Assembly: GCA_020465985.1 (NCBI GenBank)
Contig: JAANYP010007179.1
Span: 99,675 to 163,674 of the forward strand
Reading direction: 5' to 3'
Length of the DNA stretch: 64,000 nucleotides
Origin: Centrapalus pauciflorus
Taxonomy: Eukaryota; Streptophyta; Magnoliopsida; Asterales; Asteraceae
Numbering within the stretch: the stretch's first letter is position 1; each line of letters starts with the position of its first letter. A model generated the notes under the pieces. It was not told the origin of the DNA. It saw nothing but the letters and a program-made list of their open reading frames with translations, and ran no database searches. Below, piece by piece: positions 11,925 to 25,490 of the stretch. A program made the translations under genes and the position numbers.

Positions 11925-13316
11925 CTTTTTCCTTCCTTTCACTTACATGCTTGCACAATTATATTGTCCATTTTGTTTCATTGAGGACAATGAAATTCTT
12001 AAGTGTGGGAATATGGGTTAGAACTCTAACCAATGAGTGATTTTGCTTGGCACTTAGGAAATCTTGCATGACATGTTTATTATTTGTTCAATTTGGCCGA
12101 AAATTTTAAAAATTCAATTCTCGAATAGGTTTTAGATCTATTTGCATAATTGATTTTTGTGAGTTAAATGGAAAGCTTTAAGTAGGATCTTTAGTTTGAA
12201 TTCTTTTATGAACTGGATATTGCTACATGACCTTGTTGTTCGTACCAAAATTGGATTTTGCACATTATAGCCCTACATGTCATTTCGTTTCGTGAGTTTT
12301 GAGTCGTTTCGAGCATTCATGATTACTTTCTTGCTCTTGTTTCGATTGATTATGTGTGCATGCCATTTGTTACTTTTATTCCAGAACTTGCCATAAAGAT
12401 TCTTTTTGAAAACACAATTTAGAGATGGCGCAGTCGTGTGATAGAGACATTTTAGGATTGCCCAAACATCAGCCTTTTCTTTTTCATTTTCACCCATATA
12501 TCCTTTAGATAGCCACTTTTGAGCCTTATCCTTTTTATTTTTATGTTAGCCATCGTTTTGTTTAGCCATATTTATCCGTTTTTCTTTAGTAACCCTAGCC
12601 AACGTTCGTGCCCCCATTTCAAGTTGAAACGTAAATTAATGAGAGGAATAGTTAGCCACACGTGAAAAAAATAAAAATAAAAAGAAAATAAAAAAAGCAA
12701 AAATAATTGAGCTATTTAAGACCCACTCGTAAAAAGCAAAATTCGTGAAAGGCTTCTAGCAAAGTAGTCTCATAATTCAATAAAAATCAAAGGTTGCTCA
12801 TTCCTATCTATTTTGTATTATAGAGACGTTTCTTGATGGTACGAACTTAAGGCTATTTCACACCACATTTCCAAAAATTTCTCACCTTACCCTTAGCCCA
12901 ATTTTTCCCTTTTTGAAGTCCTCTTGATTATTGCATCGTTTCAATTCAAGTGTTCGGATTTTGATCTTTTGGCAAGCTTATGGTAAGTAATTGTGACGAA
13001 TTGTGCATTTGAGTGTTTTGTTTAAGCCTAAACACCAAGGGTAGAGAGCTTCATTGAGTGAGGTGTTTAAGTTTTGCTTTGGTCTGGATTGATCAGGTTG
13101 TTTTATGTAACTATTTCAGTGCCAATTGAGAATTCAATGTTTTGCTCCTATTATCTAATGCTTTGCACTTTCCGCCACTAAGTATTTAATGAGTTTAGAT
13201 CTCTAAAATGTTTGTGAATTGATGATCACATTAAAAAGCCAATGAGTTCTTTTCGAAAGCATGGTAATTAAGCCGGATTTGCTTGAGGACAAGCAAAGGT
13301 TAAGTGTGGGAATGTT
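11925..13316 (+). mobile_element. 3' internal remnant of an Athila/Tat-type Gypsy element
   Basis: Non-coding DNA contains GAGGACAATG...TTAAGTGTGGGAA at about 11980-12010 and GAGGACAAGC...TTAAGTGTGGGAA just before the LTR. This pair of motifs is characteristic of the untranslated tail upstream of the polypurine tract in Athila/Tat elements. No coding sequence remains; the left side is cut off at E1's LTR. Confidence 0.65.
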
Positions 13317-15027
13317 TGATATCGTTCAATTTGTATATGTTTTATCGGGCGATATCTCGTGTTTTGCATAGCATTTTGGCTGTTTTCGTCTCAAAATCGA
13401 TCTTATAGGTTCATGTTGTCATTTCAGGTGTTGGTTGAATAAATTGAAGTGAAAGGTGCGGAAACAAGCAGAACTCGGCGAGTTCACATCAAAACAAAAA
13501 GTCTGATCTGCTCAGAATTCGGCGAGTTCACTCAGAATACTCGGCGAGTTCATCTATTTCCAGAACCGAATTTCCATCAAGAACTCAGCAAGTTCATCCC
13601 TGTACTCGGCGAGTTCACCTGAAAACTGTTATTTTCTGAAAATTCCTGATACATGCCAGATCGAATCAGGAGTCGACATCTCAAGAAGTCGGTGAATTCC
13701 CTTCTCATACTAGGCGAGTTCGCCCTCTTGGAGATCAAATCAGGAGCTGACAACTCAAGAACTCGGCGAGTTGATGCCTTGTACTCAGCGAGTTCCCTCA
13801 TGCCTATAAAAGGAATTTTCTGCTCATTTATGAAAGGGACAATTTTTATCACCAAAAACACACACACTTCTGATTTCTAGGGGAAGAAGGAAGGCAAGGA
13901 AGGAGATTGTCTTGGAGTTTTGACATAGTGGATTGCATCTTCATCATCACAAACATCATTAGGGGAGTTTTTCTTATACCTAAGTTTATCTTAATGTGTA
14001 GAATTCTTTCTTATTTTGAGATGGTGTTCTACTCCATGAGAATGGAGTAATTTTGCTATGTAATCATTTGGGTAACAAACCCTAAACATTGGATGATTTA
14101 TACTTTGTATATGATTGGATGATATGTCATAGTTTGCTTTCTTTGAATGAAAATCTCGTTGTATTGTTTGAGACTCTTTAAACTTGTTATGAATGCTTTA
14201 TCATGTCCATAACGAGAGTTCGAGATAGTTAGTATTCATTTTCGATGATCCAAATATCTTGGTGTCTTTGAACCTTTCTACTAGAGATGGCGAAAGAGTA
14301 TGTTTAAAAAGTGTTTTCATAACAATGAGAGGGAATTTATGTTTTTATGAGAATATAGCATGAATTTTATGATTCGGTGTCAACCGAATCATCTTTGAAA
14401 GTTCGTAAACTTATTGTGAGCATTCGGTTTTGCATGACTCAAGTTCTGAACATATAAAAGAGATTTGTGTGTTCAATTCGTGAGTTATGAGATTATTGTG
14501 CTATAACGAGAGATCCGCATAGCTAAATTATCATTGCTCGCATTATGAGTCAATATTGTTTTCATGTATAAGAGATTTGAGTGATCACAATATTGGCTGC
14601 CATGATTAAATAATTCAACCATCGCTTAGAGATTTGTGTGGTTGTTTTGTTAAGAATCTTGTCGATATATTATCCAATCTGCGCTTTCAATTAATCATCC
14701 ACTGTTTAGGGGGAGTGATCCCATTTGGTTACATATTCCCCCTTGTTAGAAATCCAATTTATTAATCTCCTTTCATGCTCGTGTGCGTCATTGCGATAGA
14801 TCTTTGTCCATATTTATCTTACATGCATTTTAAATCAATTTCAACCACAACTAACCATTAACTGACGGTTCTTATCATCATTACACCAATTGTCCCTGAG
14901 TTCGACAACCCAGACTTACTTAAGCTATGCTAGTAAACGATAGGTAATACTTGCCTATTTGTCCGCTAGTTTTAGTTTATATATATCCATTTCTTAATTA
15001 AAATAAAGGTGTGCTAGCGGCATATCA
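13317..15027 (+). repeat. LTR of Athila/Tat-type element, 1711 bp
   Basis: It starts TGATATCG and ends CATATCA, giving an inverted TGATAT/ATATCA terminus. A purine-rich AGTGTGGGAATG sits just upstream. A TATA box (TATAAAAGG) is at 13805-13813. Upstream of it, 13471-13800 holds about eight copies of GAACTCGGCGAGTTC-like palindromes. No second LTR of this family is in the window, so this is the 3' LTR of a truncated copy. Confidence 0.75.
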
Positions 15028-15480
15028 GTCATGCATCGTGTCTGTTATCATCATGCATCGTGTTCATCTTCAACGTGTATATCTTCATCTTCAATGGGTT
15101 TATGTTGGAATCATCATGGATGGAGAGGGGGAGAAAGGGGGCGTTCATGGATAGAGAGGGAGAGAGAGAGAAAGAGGGAGAGGTGAGGGAGAGAAATGGT
15201 TGGATGCATCGTATTCATCTTCAACGTGTTCATCTTCATCTTCAACGGGTTTATGTTGGAATCATCATGGATGGAGAGGGGGAGAGAATGGGCGGTCATG
15301 GATGGAGAGGTGGAGAGAGAGAAAGAGAGATGTGAGGGAGAGAAAAGTGGAGATAATTAGGAAATGTAGTTAATTTTTAGATTTATCTTTCTAATCTAGT
15401 TTTATTCCATTTTTAAAAATTAATTAATTTTAATATAATAAGTATTCCAATAATACCTCTAATGCACCTTTAGTAATATA
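15028..15480. repeat. Tandem duplication of a ~146-bp GA-rich unit, plus flank
   Basis: Two direct copies (about 15053-15200 and 15205-15352) share CATCTTCAACGTG, GGTTTATGTTGGAATC and GGATGGAGAGGGGGAGA blocks, each ending in GA-rich DNA. The remainder to 15480 is AT-rich with nothing recognisable. Confidence 0.7.
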
Positions 15481-15519
15481 TTATGCATTTTTGGTTCTCA
15501 GTAGTTCCCAATTGAACCT

Positions 15520-15670
<151 letters not shown>

Positions 15671-15677
15671 AGATTAT

Positions 15678-16094
15678 GGTTCGTGTGAGTACCTAAAAGA
15701 TGCAGAGTACTGTGAGTACCCATGAACACACAAGTTTCGGATGTGAACATGCTCCGAAAAAAGTACTTTTTAAAAAAAATTCATATTCATATAGATTCAG
15801 ATAATATAAGGCTATTTGTAAAAAAATTACATATATTCACACTTTTTAGCATCTTAAAAGTCATGTGAACGTGAAGAAATTTATGTGAACATGCTTAGGG
15901 TGAACGTACGTTCACAATAATGCAGTTCATGTGAACATACACGTTTTCACATATTCTAGTGTGTGTTTATGTGTGATTTTTTACAAGTAGTCTTGTATTA
16001 TTAATTTAAACATGATTATAAAAAAAATTCAAAAAAATGGTTTTAAGCGAGGTACCTCCGGTACGTCGCAAAACTAATGGTACTCACTTGAACC
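15678..16094. mobile_element. Micron-like MITE 2
   Basis: About 417 bp. The left end is GGTTCGTGTGAGTACC; the right end is its near-perfect inverse (GGTACTCACTTGAACC). It is flanked by TA/TATG microsatellites, as with the element at 3665. The interior has GTGAACGT-type short palindromes and A-runs but no coding capacity. Confidence 0.65.
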
Positions 16095-17042
<948 letters not shown>

Positions 17043-17749
17043 GGTCAAATGAGAAGCTAAATATATTTTGAGAAGTGTGAAAAGCAATGTGATTCTCTTT
17101 TTTACATATAGATTCATCATTTTTTTGAATATACTAGTCAAATTGACCCCTGCGGGCACTGGGTTATTTTTTAGCTTAAATACATTACAATTATTAGATA
17201 TTTATATTTGTTGGGACCACTGTAACCGTCTAAATGAGTTTAAAAGTTTTTTAATATAATAAAAGGATTATGACTTTTCCATTTCCTTAAATTATTTTAT
17301 CAATTTAAATTTTGATAATAATTAAATTACTGTATAAACTCTAAATAGCATAACATATAGTTATGCAGAAATTTAAAAAAAAAAACACTTTTATACATGT
17401 AACTTCTAAAAATTATTCGTAACTTAACTTTTATGCATATATTGCTCACATAGTTTTGTTAATAGTAATAACTGTATTATATAATAATTTAAAGATACCG
17501 ATTTTAGGAATAATTTTTTCCATATTATTAAATAGAAAAATTTTAACATTCGTAATATATATGTTAAAAGTTGGAGAATTCATTTTATTTATAGAACATA
17601 TGGAATTAATTGTTCATTTTGATTATATATTTTTATCTTAATTTTTCTTTAGAAAAGATTAAATTATGTTAGAAATTTTGAGTATAATTTATCTAAATAA
17701 TTAAAAGTTAGAACTTTTTTAGTACAATCCGTTTTAGTACTTAAATATT

Positions 17750-19688
17750 GGGCAAATAACCAAAAATAGTAACAACTTTTGACATTTTTATCATTAATAG
17801 TAACATTATTTATTTTTTATCATTAACGGTAACAACTTTTTATTTTCCTATCAATAATAGTAATAGGTGACCTGCAAACCTGTTTAGCAGGTCACCAACT
17901 TTTCATTTATCAATAATAGTAACATCTTTTCAGATTTTTATCAATAATAGTAATATATCAAATTAAAAACATATTTTTTTATTTTATGAAGTTTTCTAAT
18001 ATTTCATAAATACCAAAATAAACCAAATTTTTATTCCGAATATTTACGGATAGATAATATTCGATTATTTATTCACAACTATATATAATATTAATGACAA
18101 AAAATACTATGAATCATTTCAATTTTCACTTATTCCAACAAAAAACTACGAACCATCATTTTCTTAGTTTTTTCGAATAAAATAATACAAATCGTTCTAT
18201 TTTTTAGTTTTCTCCAATATAAATGGGTCATAGTTCTTTTAATTAAAAAACAAAAAGTCAAAATGAGTCTCAATATTTTTCATTCATAAAGATATAAACC
18301 ACAATGAGGCATGCTTTTTCCAATCATAGAAAAACTAAAAAATGAATGGGTCTCAACACTTTTTCATTCGTAATACTTTTCATTATTGAACGGTTTTTTA
18401 GTAAATTTCGAACGAAATTGATTACAAATCATTCAACTTTTAGCTTTCCCGAATGAAAAACTACGACCCAATCATGTTTTTAAGTTTTTTTTTTACAAAA
18501 AAACTATAAATCATTTTGAGTTTGCGTACAAAATAATTGCAACTCATTTATTTTTGTGTTTTTAACAACCAAAAAAACACTTGCTAAACCAACTTTCAAA
18601 ATTTAGCACCTTATAACACAATCAACTCATTTAAATTAGAGGTTCCTTACCTTCCCAAGTTAAAGAACTCCACAAACCAAGATAAAGATGAATTTCAGAG
18701 CTCAATTCGATCCGTTACGACTTTTTTCCCTTCTATTTGCTCTTACAAATACACACAACACTTCTCAATTATTTTTGGAATGAATAAAAATGAAGCAAAG
18801 AGTTAACGTGTTGTACATATAAACATATCGTTTATAATGCGGGTTCGACACCGATATCCGATCTGTTATCAATATTTAATAATTAATATTAATATTCCTA
18901 TTTAATTCTGTGGTCTCATAATTATTAATAATCCGCTAGAATTATAACCTGGTGACATGTATACTCGACCCCGACACGTGTTCATATCACTAATCGCCAT
19001 ATCATTGCCCCAAGCAATATTAATAATTTAATCAACCAATAAATTAAATCCACGAAATATTTCTCAAAGACGGGGTGTTACAATTTTTAACTACACAAAA
19101 AATCATGAATAATTGTGGTTTATAGTTTTTCTGTTTAAAAAATATTGCAACCAATTTTTATTTTTAATTTTTTATACAAAAAACCTACAACCCATTTAGA
19201 TCGAAAAATACTAAAAAACCAAAATAGTTCATATTATTTTGTTGGAAAAAATTAATAATAGAATGATTTATAGTTTTTCGTTTGGAAAAATTGAAATTGA
19301 AATGATTTGTAGTACTTTTTTTTGTTCATATTATATATAATTGTGAATAAATAATCAAATATTATCTAATCGTAAATAAATATTCAGAATAAATATTCGG
19401 AATAAAAATTTAGTTTATTTCGGTGTTTATGAATTATTTGAAAAGTTCATAAAATAAAAAAAATTATGTTTTTAATTTGATATATTACTATTATTGATAA
19501 AAATCTGAAAAGATGTTACTATTATTGATAAATGAAATGTTGGTGACCTGCTAAACAGGTTTGCAGGTCACCCAATACTATTATTGATAGAAAAATAAAA
19601 AGTTGTTACTATTAATGATAAAAAACAAAGAATGTTACTATTAATGATTAAAATGTCAAAAGTAGTTACTATTTTTGGTCATTTGCCC
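17750..19688. mobile_element. Mutator-like (MULE) non-autonomous element with long TIRs
   Basis: The left end GGGCAAATAACCAAAAATAG is mirrored at the right end (its complement GGGCAAATGACC...). The inverted similarity extends for several hundred bp, including a conserved GGTGACCTGC...GCAGGTCACC block at about 17868-17902 and 19540-19571. A perfect 9-bp target duplication TTAAATATT (17741-17749 and 19689-19697) matches the Mutator superfamily. No transposase. A 528-bp solo LTR is inserted inside. Confidence 0.8.
18555..19082 (-). repeat. Solo LTR, 528 bp, nested in the MULE
   Basis: In minus orientation it begins TGTAACACCCCGTC and ends AAAACACA, a TG...CA terminus. It is flanked by ATTTT on both sides (18550-18554 and 19083-19087). 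The start is typical of Gypsy LTRs. The duplication is low-complexity, so the left boundary is less secure than the right. Confidence 0.6.
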
Positions 19689-19839
19689 TTAAATATTTTA
19701 AAATGGTTGATTTTGATGATTAAATTTTTTTAACAATAAAATAAAAGGTAAATGTTAAATAATTTATTTAATAAATGTATGTATTTTAGAATCAACATTT
19801 TAAATTTTGAACAAATAATATTGATAATATTGTTATAGA

Positions 19840-20511
19840 TCTAGTATAGAATCTATATGTGTGTTATAAATTACCAAAAACATTACTTTAACCAAATTTA
19901 TATATTTATTAACTAATGATATTAATATTACTTTAAAGAATATCTTTGTCATATTAATGTCATCAATATCTTAATGACAATTTAAATAGAAAATTTATAC
20001 TCAAAACTTGTTAACTAATAATAAAATATATCAATGTAAATTTAAGTTTCTTATAATAAATTATTTAAAAATATTAAATCAAATAATAGATCCCAACACA
20101 TTTTAAATATTGAAATAAATCATTTTTAAAAAGTTTATTTGTTGTGTTAGTAGACCTTCCTAATTCCAATATACCAAAGTCTTGAAGTTTATATTCTTGA
20201 TGTTGCTAAAGAACGGAGGCATCACCGTTTTCGAAAAGCTAACAAAAAAGTCTAAATATAATAAAATGAAGAGAAAAAATCTTACTCCTATGCTAATCTC
20301 CAATTGGAGTTATGTAATTCTATTTGATCAGTAAGGATTTATCATACTTTTTCATAATCATTCTATGGCATTAAAACACATGCTCCAAAATAAAATGATG
20401 GGCGAATGGTTTAGATAACGGAAATATGACGTTAATATTATAATTACTGGAAAAAATATTAAAAATCACGATACTCTTTCATGTACATTTGCAACTCGTT
20501 AGAGAATGTAC
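19840..20511. other. AT-rich DNA, nothing recognised
   Basis: No coding, RNA or transposon terminus identified. Confidence 0.5.
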
Positions 20512-22220
20512 TGTAACATCCAGAGACTAGCAGCAGGTACTTGTAATTTATTCATTGGCCTTGATGATTATTTTGATGAGTTGGCGAAATTTAATTGGCT
20601 AGTTACACGTCATTTGGTGAAGTAGATTGCTATTACGTGTAAATCTTAATCGGTTGAGATAATAGCCGGTTAGTAGTAATTACGAGTTTGGGGTTATTTT
20701 AATGAGTTAATTAACATCACAAACCTTAAGGGTTAATATGTGGATTAATTGAGCTAACGGGCGTTTGACTAGTGAATATTAAGTATTGTACCCGTTTTAA
20801 TTGGGTATTGGACCCGAAAAGTATATATATTCATGGATTCTTCCCTTTTCGTTTTTCCTACACTTTCAAAACCTCAAAGTGCTTATGTGTGTGTGTTCCA
20901 GTCGATCAAAGAGAGAGGGAGGAGAAGGGAACCAGATAGCAGCCATAGCTGAGAATTATCATCCTTGTCACCTTCTTTCAATTGGGAACTCAAATTAAGC
21001 AAGGAGGAGTAATCAAGGTTAGTGATTGTCCCCAAAGTGAGCTGAATTGCTATGTTAAGTAGATAGACGTGTTTGGGGTTAAATTATAACCCTGGAATGT
21101 GTAAAATCGAGAGTGGAGAATCATATCCATAGCTAACCAAAAAACAGAGTATGAACTGCACTGTTCGTCGCCGCATCCCGACCGCGTTCCCCTGGTCGCG
21201 ATCGCGTTCAGGGTGAGTTGGTCAGGTTGGTCGCTGACAGTGAGATCGCGACCGGGGTGGGGATCGCGGGCTCGTGATCACGACCGCGCTTATATGAGCT
21301 CAAGCGCGATGAAGTGAGCGGCGCGGGGGACACCGCCGCGACAAGGCGACGGCGACGGCGGTCATGGCCGCGATCCTGACCGCGCTCGTGGGTCTTGACT
21401 TGTTTCCTTATATTGAGCTCGCGAGTCTAGTAGTATAATTGTTATGAGTACAGTGTAGTTTTATTTCTTGTTTCCAGGACTGTAGTTGAGCCTGAGATTA
21501 GTCGAGGTTGTTGTAGACAGTGAGATAGTAGTCGTGCTTCAGGTGAGTTACTTACTTTTGTTGTTTATTATCCGGGTCCAGTGCGGATCCCTTTTTCGTT
21601 GATACTTGTTAGAACAGAGCAGAGCACGTGGATCACACGTATAGTTGTCGTACGCATAATAGAGGCTTGTTGGGTCATTTCCAACCAAGAGGTCCTGACT
21701 TAGCCACTACTTTGTGGAGTGGGCTACGTAGGCTATCACGGGTCGCTCCCGATGAGGCGTCGGGCTGTTGATGTCGGCCGCATGTTGAGTCGATTATCAG
21801 TTGTTATATTGTGCTAACTGTATTATAAACTTATTTTAACGTTGTTTATAGTAACTCACCAGCTTCCAGCTGACAGTTGTTTATATGTGCAACTCAGGTG
21901 TGACACCAGAAGCTAGAGACACTGCGGGCACTAGTCGCGACCCGCCGCATGGATCGTAGTTAGTGACTACTTCAGTAAGTAGTCTTTGTATTTTGTGGTT
22001 TGGCGTACTCACCACTGATATTTGGGATGACTGTAACCCGTAACCGTATTCTGGTTGACAGACTTTACTAACGGGGGTTGGTTCCCGTTTCGTGGTTACC
22101 TTATGCTTGGCATGGATGTTTAGTAGTTAAATATCTGTTTACCCTTGGCGATGACGTTGATATTGGATGACGTGGACTATAAGTCCTACTTAGCATTAGT
22201 AGTAAAAGTAGGGTGTTACA
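20512..22220 (+). repeat. Solo LTR, 1709 bp, with GC-rich palindromic core
   Basis: It starts TGTAACATCC, ends GGGTGTTACA and is flanked by TGTAC on both sides (20507-20511, 22221-22225). A TATA box candidate is at 20822-20829. The stretch 21160-21400 is strikingly CG-rich, with repeated GATCGCGACCGCG-like motifs. No internal domain or second LTR is adjacent, so it is a recombination-derived solo LTR. Confidence 0.85.
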
Positions 22221-22225
22221 TGTAC

Positions 22226-22446
22226 TGTAGAAGAAAATATTGAAAATGATAAGTTCTAGCAATAGAGTTAGTGTACTACTTATAGTGAACTAATTAATTC
22301 ATTATGAAAATGAGATGTAATTCAAGAGAAAAAAATGTTATGAATAAACTTTAATATAATACAGTTGAAGGGACATAAACATATTGATTAATCCTATTGA
22401 ATTAACCTATATAATTATGATGATGATAATTTTATTTTAACATTTA
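22226..22446. repeat. Left part of duplicated AT-rich segment, copy 1
   Basis: 22355-22420 aligns by eye with 25145-25205 (CAGTTGAAGGGACAT against CAATTGAAGAGACAT and onward). Copy 1 resumes after the Helitron-like insertion at about 23440. No gene. Confidence 0.45.
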
Positions 22447-23411
22447 CTAGTTATTTGCCCATGTATTACATGAGATATATTTATAAAATAATTTTTTTAA
22501 ATACATATAAAATTGTATTAATATATTACAATTATAAATTTTTAATAATTAAATGCTTATGTTAAAACTCAATAAATAAATTATCTAAATGATATAAATT
22601 ATAAAATTAAAATACATAATACGAATAAATAAAATTTTTCTGACTGAAATAGAATGTTAAACCATAAATCTTTGACTATATATGTAGATTTATTAAATGT
22701 TTTAATTAATATGAAAATAAAATATCATAAATAGTTTATAAAAAATTATAAGAGTTATTAACTTTCCTTAACATTAGGATAGAAATTATGGTAATAAAAT
22801 AGGCGGGAAAATAAAATTGAAATGTCACGTGAGAATGACATGTGACAACATTATTATGTTTTATTAACAGATATAGATAGATAGTAATTCAATTATTTTT
22901 ATTATAATAAATTTGATTGATTCTTTAGTTGAATAAATTAAGAAACCAATCTAAGACAAATCTTATTATTTTTTTAATTAACTAAATTAATTATAAGCAT
23001 GTTCTAATTTAGAAAAAGAAACATGTAAACAAAGAATACAATGGTTGTTGAATGTGAAATGAAATTGTTTTATTTTATTATAATATATAGATAAAGATTT
23101 TTTATGTTATAAGATATTAAAATATTTAGTTTTTTTTCATGCATCGATGATAGTAAAATGAATAAAATGTATTTATTTAATAAATTCTAAAGATTCAAAG
23201 GGTTAAGTAATTAATTAGTTAAATCTATTATCTAAAAGAAATAAAAAGAATAGAATGTGTTTATTTAATCAATTTTCAAGAATTAATGGATTTTGTTATT
23301 ACCAAAACAGTAGTTGATTTATTTTAGGAAAAACGGGCGGGAAATAAAAAAATGGTGCTCAAAGAGAGCGCCATATGGCGAGAAACATTTTATTTTTTTA
23401 GAATATATAGA
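22447..23411 (-). mobile_element. Helitron-like non-autonomous element
   Basis: CTAG at 22447-22450 is followed by a hairpin CCCATGTATTACATGAG; this is a Helitron 3' end in reverse, with T next to it on the element strand. At 23411 the minus strand reads TCTATATATTCTAAAAAAAT, a typical 5' TC end preceded by A. Another similar 5' end motif lies near 22880, so this may be a composite. The duplicated sister segment near 25200 appears to lack it. No coding sequence. Confidence 0.5.
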
Positions 23412-25490
23412 TTCTATCATAATAATAAAGTATAATATAGTGGCAATAGTAATAATTATAATAATATTATTAAAATTATTAACATTTTAAAAATACATAA
23501 CTATTATATTTACAAAAGCAGAATGAATAATTTATTAGTAAAATGATTAATGATATTCAAATGAAAAGGTTAACGAAAGAATTGTTATGATGATCAATTA
23601 TTTATGTGTCTTTATGACTTTACATCGAGTTTTTATTAGTTGAACAATTTTAAATTCAAAACATTGCATTAGTGTGTTGTAGCTCTTTCTTTATAATTTG
23701 AAATTTATAAACATGTCTTGTAATATAATATAGATATGATGATCTGTTGTAAACATTTAAATAAATTTAGATAAATTAGAAATTACATAGCTAGTGGGGT
23801 AATTATAATACAATGACTTAAAACAACAATTTCTAATATGCTATATTTTTTTAGAAGAAACCTAAGTGAATTGTGAATTTTAAATATATATTTTTCAATT
23901 ATGTGTTATTTTTGACTAAATTTGATTTTTTATTGATCGTAATTATAATTTAGTAACTCTTTAGTTTATTAGAAGCTTTAGTAATTATTGGAATGTATAT
24001 TACTTTTATATTTTTATATATTTGTTGTTTGATTTTTATATATATACTTTTATATGTGCAAGCAGAAGTTATATAAAATATAGTGATTCATATATTAAAT
24101 AAATATTAATTAAATGAACTTATATTTTTTTAGATATCTTGATTATTGATTTATTTTAACTTATCATTTATTATACTTATTAACTTATTAACTTATTACA
24201 ATTTTATAAAAAAACAATAATAACTATTAAAGTTATGACACAAACTTTTATTATTTTGTAACATATATACAATTAAGTTAATAATAAGTATAAAATCTCA
24301 ATATACTCAAAAACTTTTAAATCATTAATATAGTAGTAAATTAGCTACTTTTTATTTTATGTATATAGTAAATTAGAAATATTTTAGTAAAATAAGAAAA
24401 CATTTTATCTTTGATTTTGTATAAAAAATAGTTTAAGTGAATATTTTTAAACAACTAGAATTATTGAAATATAAATCGTTAATCACGAACCATTAATCAT
24501 AAATATCATATGTGATTTTGATTAATGTATAATGAGTTAGTGACAACCATGATATAACATGACCATCTAAGAGACATAGAAATAAATATGATATTTTTAC
24601 GATTGTCATTAACATTATTCTAAAAATTATTAAAATACAAACAATGCATCTATGGAAGTGCATAATTGATTCAAATGAAATATTTACGAAAATAAAAATT
24701 AGAAATGGTCTAATACATTGGAAGTGAATTTTTAATTACCGACATGTTCGTTGTGTTCCTTTATTCATTATCCTGAAAAGATAAAAACTATGTCATAAAA
24801 TTTTCTTCTAAAAAACAACACATACATGTATAAAAGTGTGTAATTGATGAAAAACATATGAAGTTGAAACAAATAAATACATCATAAGCAAGAAAACATT
24901 GGACGAATTCTCTTGTGGGAAGACGATGAACAATATCAACGACCGCCATGGTGATGCTTATTCTACTCGATCTCATATTTCTTTATCATGCATTTATGCT
25001 AAGAACTACTACAAATGCAAGAATTTAAGCATAATATGTTTTAGGAATGAAGCTAGTATATGTTATTTATAATAACATAATAAATTGATTGTGTAAATAA
25101 GAAAACAATTCAATAGACACACATGTTATTAAAAAAAAATTAATAGAAGCAATTGAAGAGACATTATCTTATTGATTGACCCTCTCAAATTAATCTATAT
25201 CTATGTATATCTATAAAATAATTATAAATTAGTGAGAAATAAGATTAGTTAATAGTAGTAATAATAATATTGTTATTATATATAAGCATTTTATTTATAT
25301 AATAGAATGAATAAATTATTCAAAACTTTACAATGAGCTAACTATTTCATGAAATGATTAATGATATTTAAATAAAATGACTAATAAAATAATTATTATT
25401 ATGATATTTATATGTTGTTATGAATTGTACATCAAGCTTTGTTACTAGAACTTTTTCAAATTCAAGAATATTGCATTAGTATGTTGTATC
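23412..25490. repeat. AT-rich DNA containing two diverged copies of a segment
   Basis: About 23500-23790 resembles 25300-25490 continued at 34061-34190, for example GCATTAGTGTGTTGTAGC against GCATTAGTATGTTGTATC. The element at 25491-34060 therefore inserted into copy 2. Short open frames here show no domain. Confidence 0.5.

Larger units (their letters stand above)
17134..19839 (-). mobile_element. Possible Helitron containing a nested MULE
   Basis: CTAG at 17134-17137 followed by an imperfect GC-rich hairpin (ACCCCTGCGGGCACTGGGT) looks like a Helitron 3' end read in reverse; the flanking base is consistent with A/T insertion. The matching 5' end (TCTATAACAATATTATC on the minus strand) could be at 19839. 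Removing the nested MULE leaves about 760 bp. No Rep/helicase. The right boundary is weakly supported. Confidence 0.35.

Noticed and set aside
12273..13880. Short frames at 12273-12497, 13577-13867 and 13653-13880
   Set aside because: They lie in the untranslated tail and LTR of the Athila/Tat remnant, the latter two running through the palindrome array.
24788..24976. 62-residue minus-strand frame in the AT-rich region
   Set aside because: No recognisable domain, no promoter or neighbouring exons; length expected by chance.
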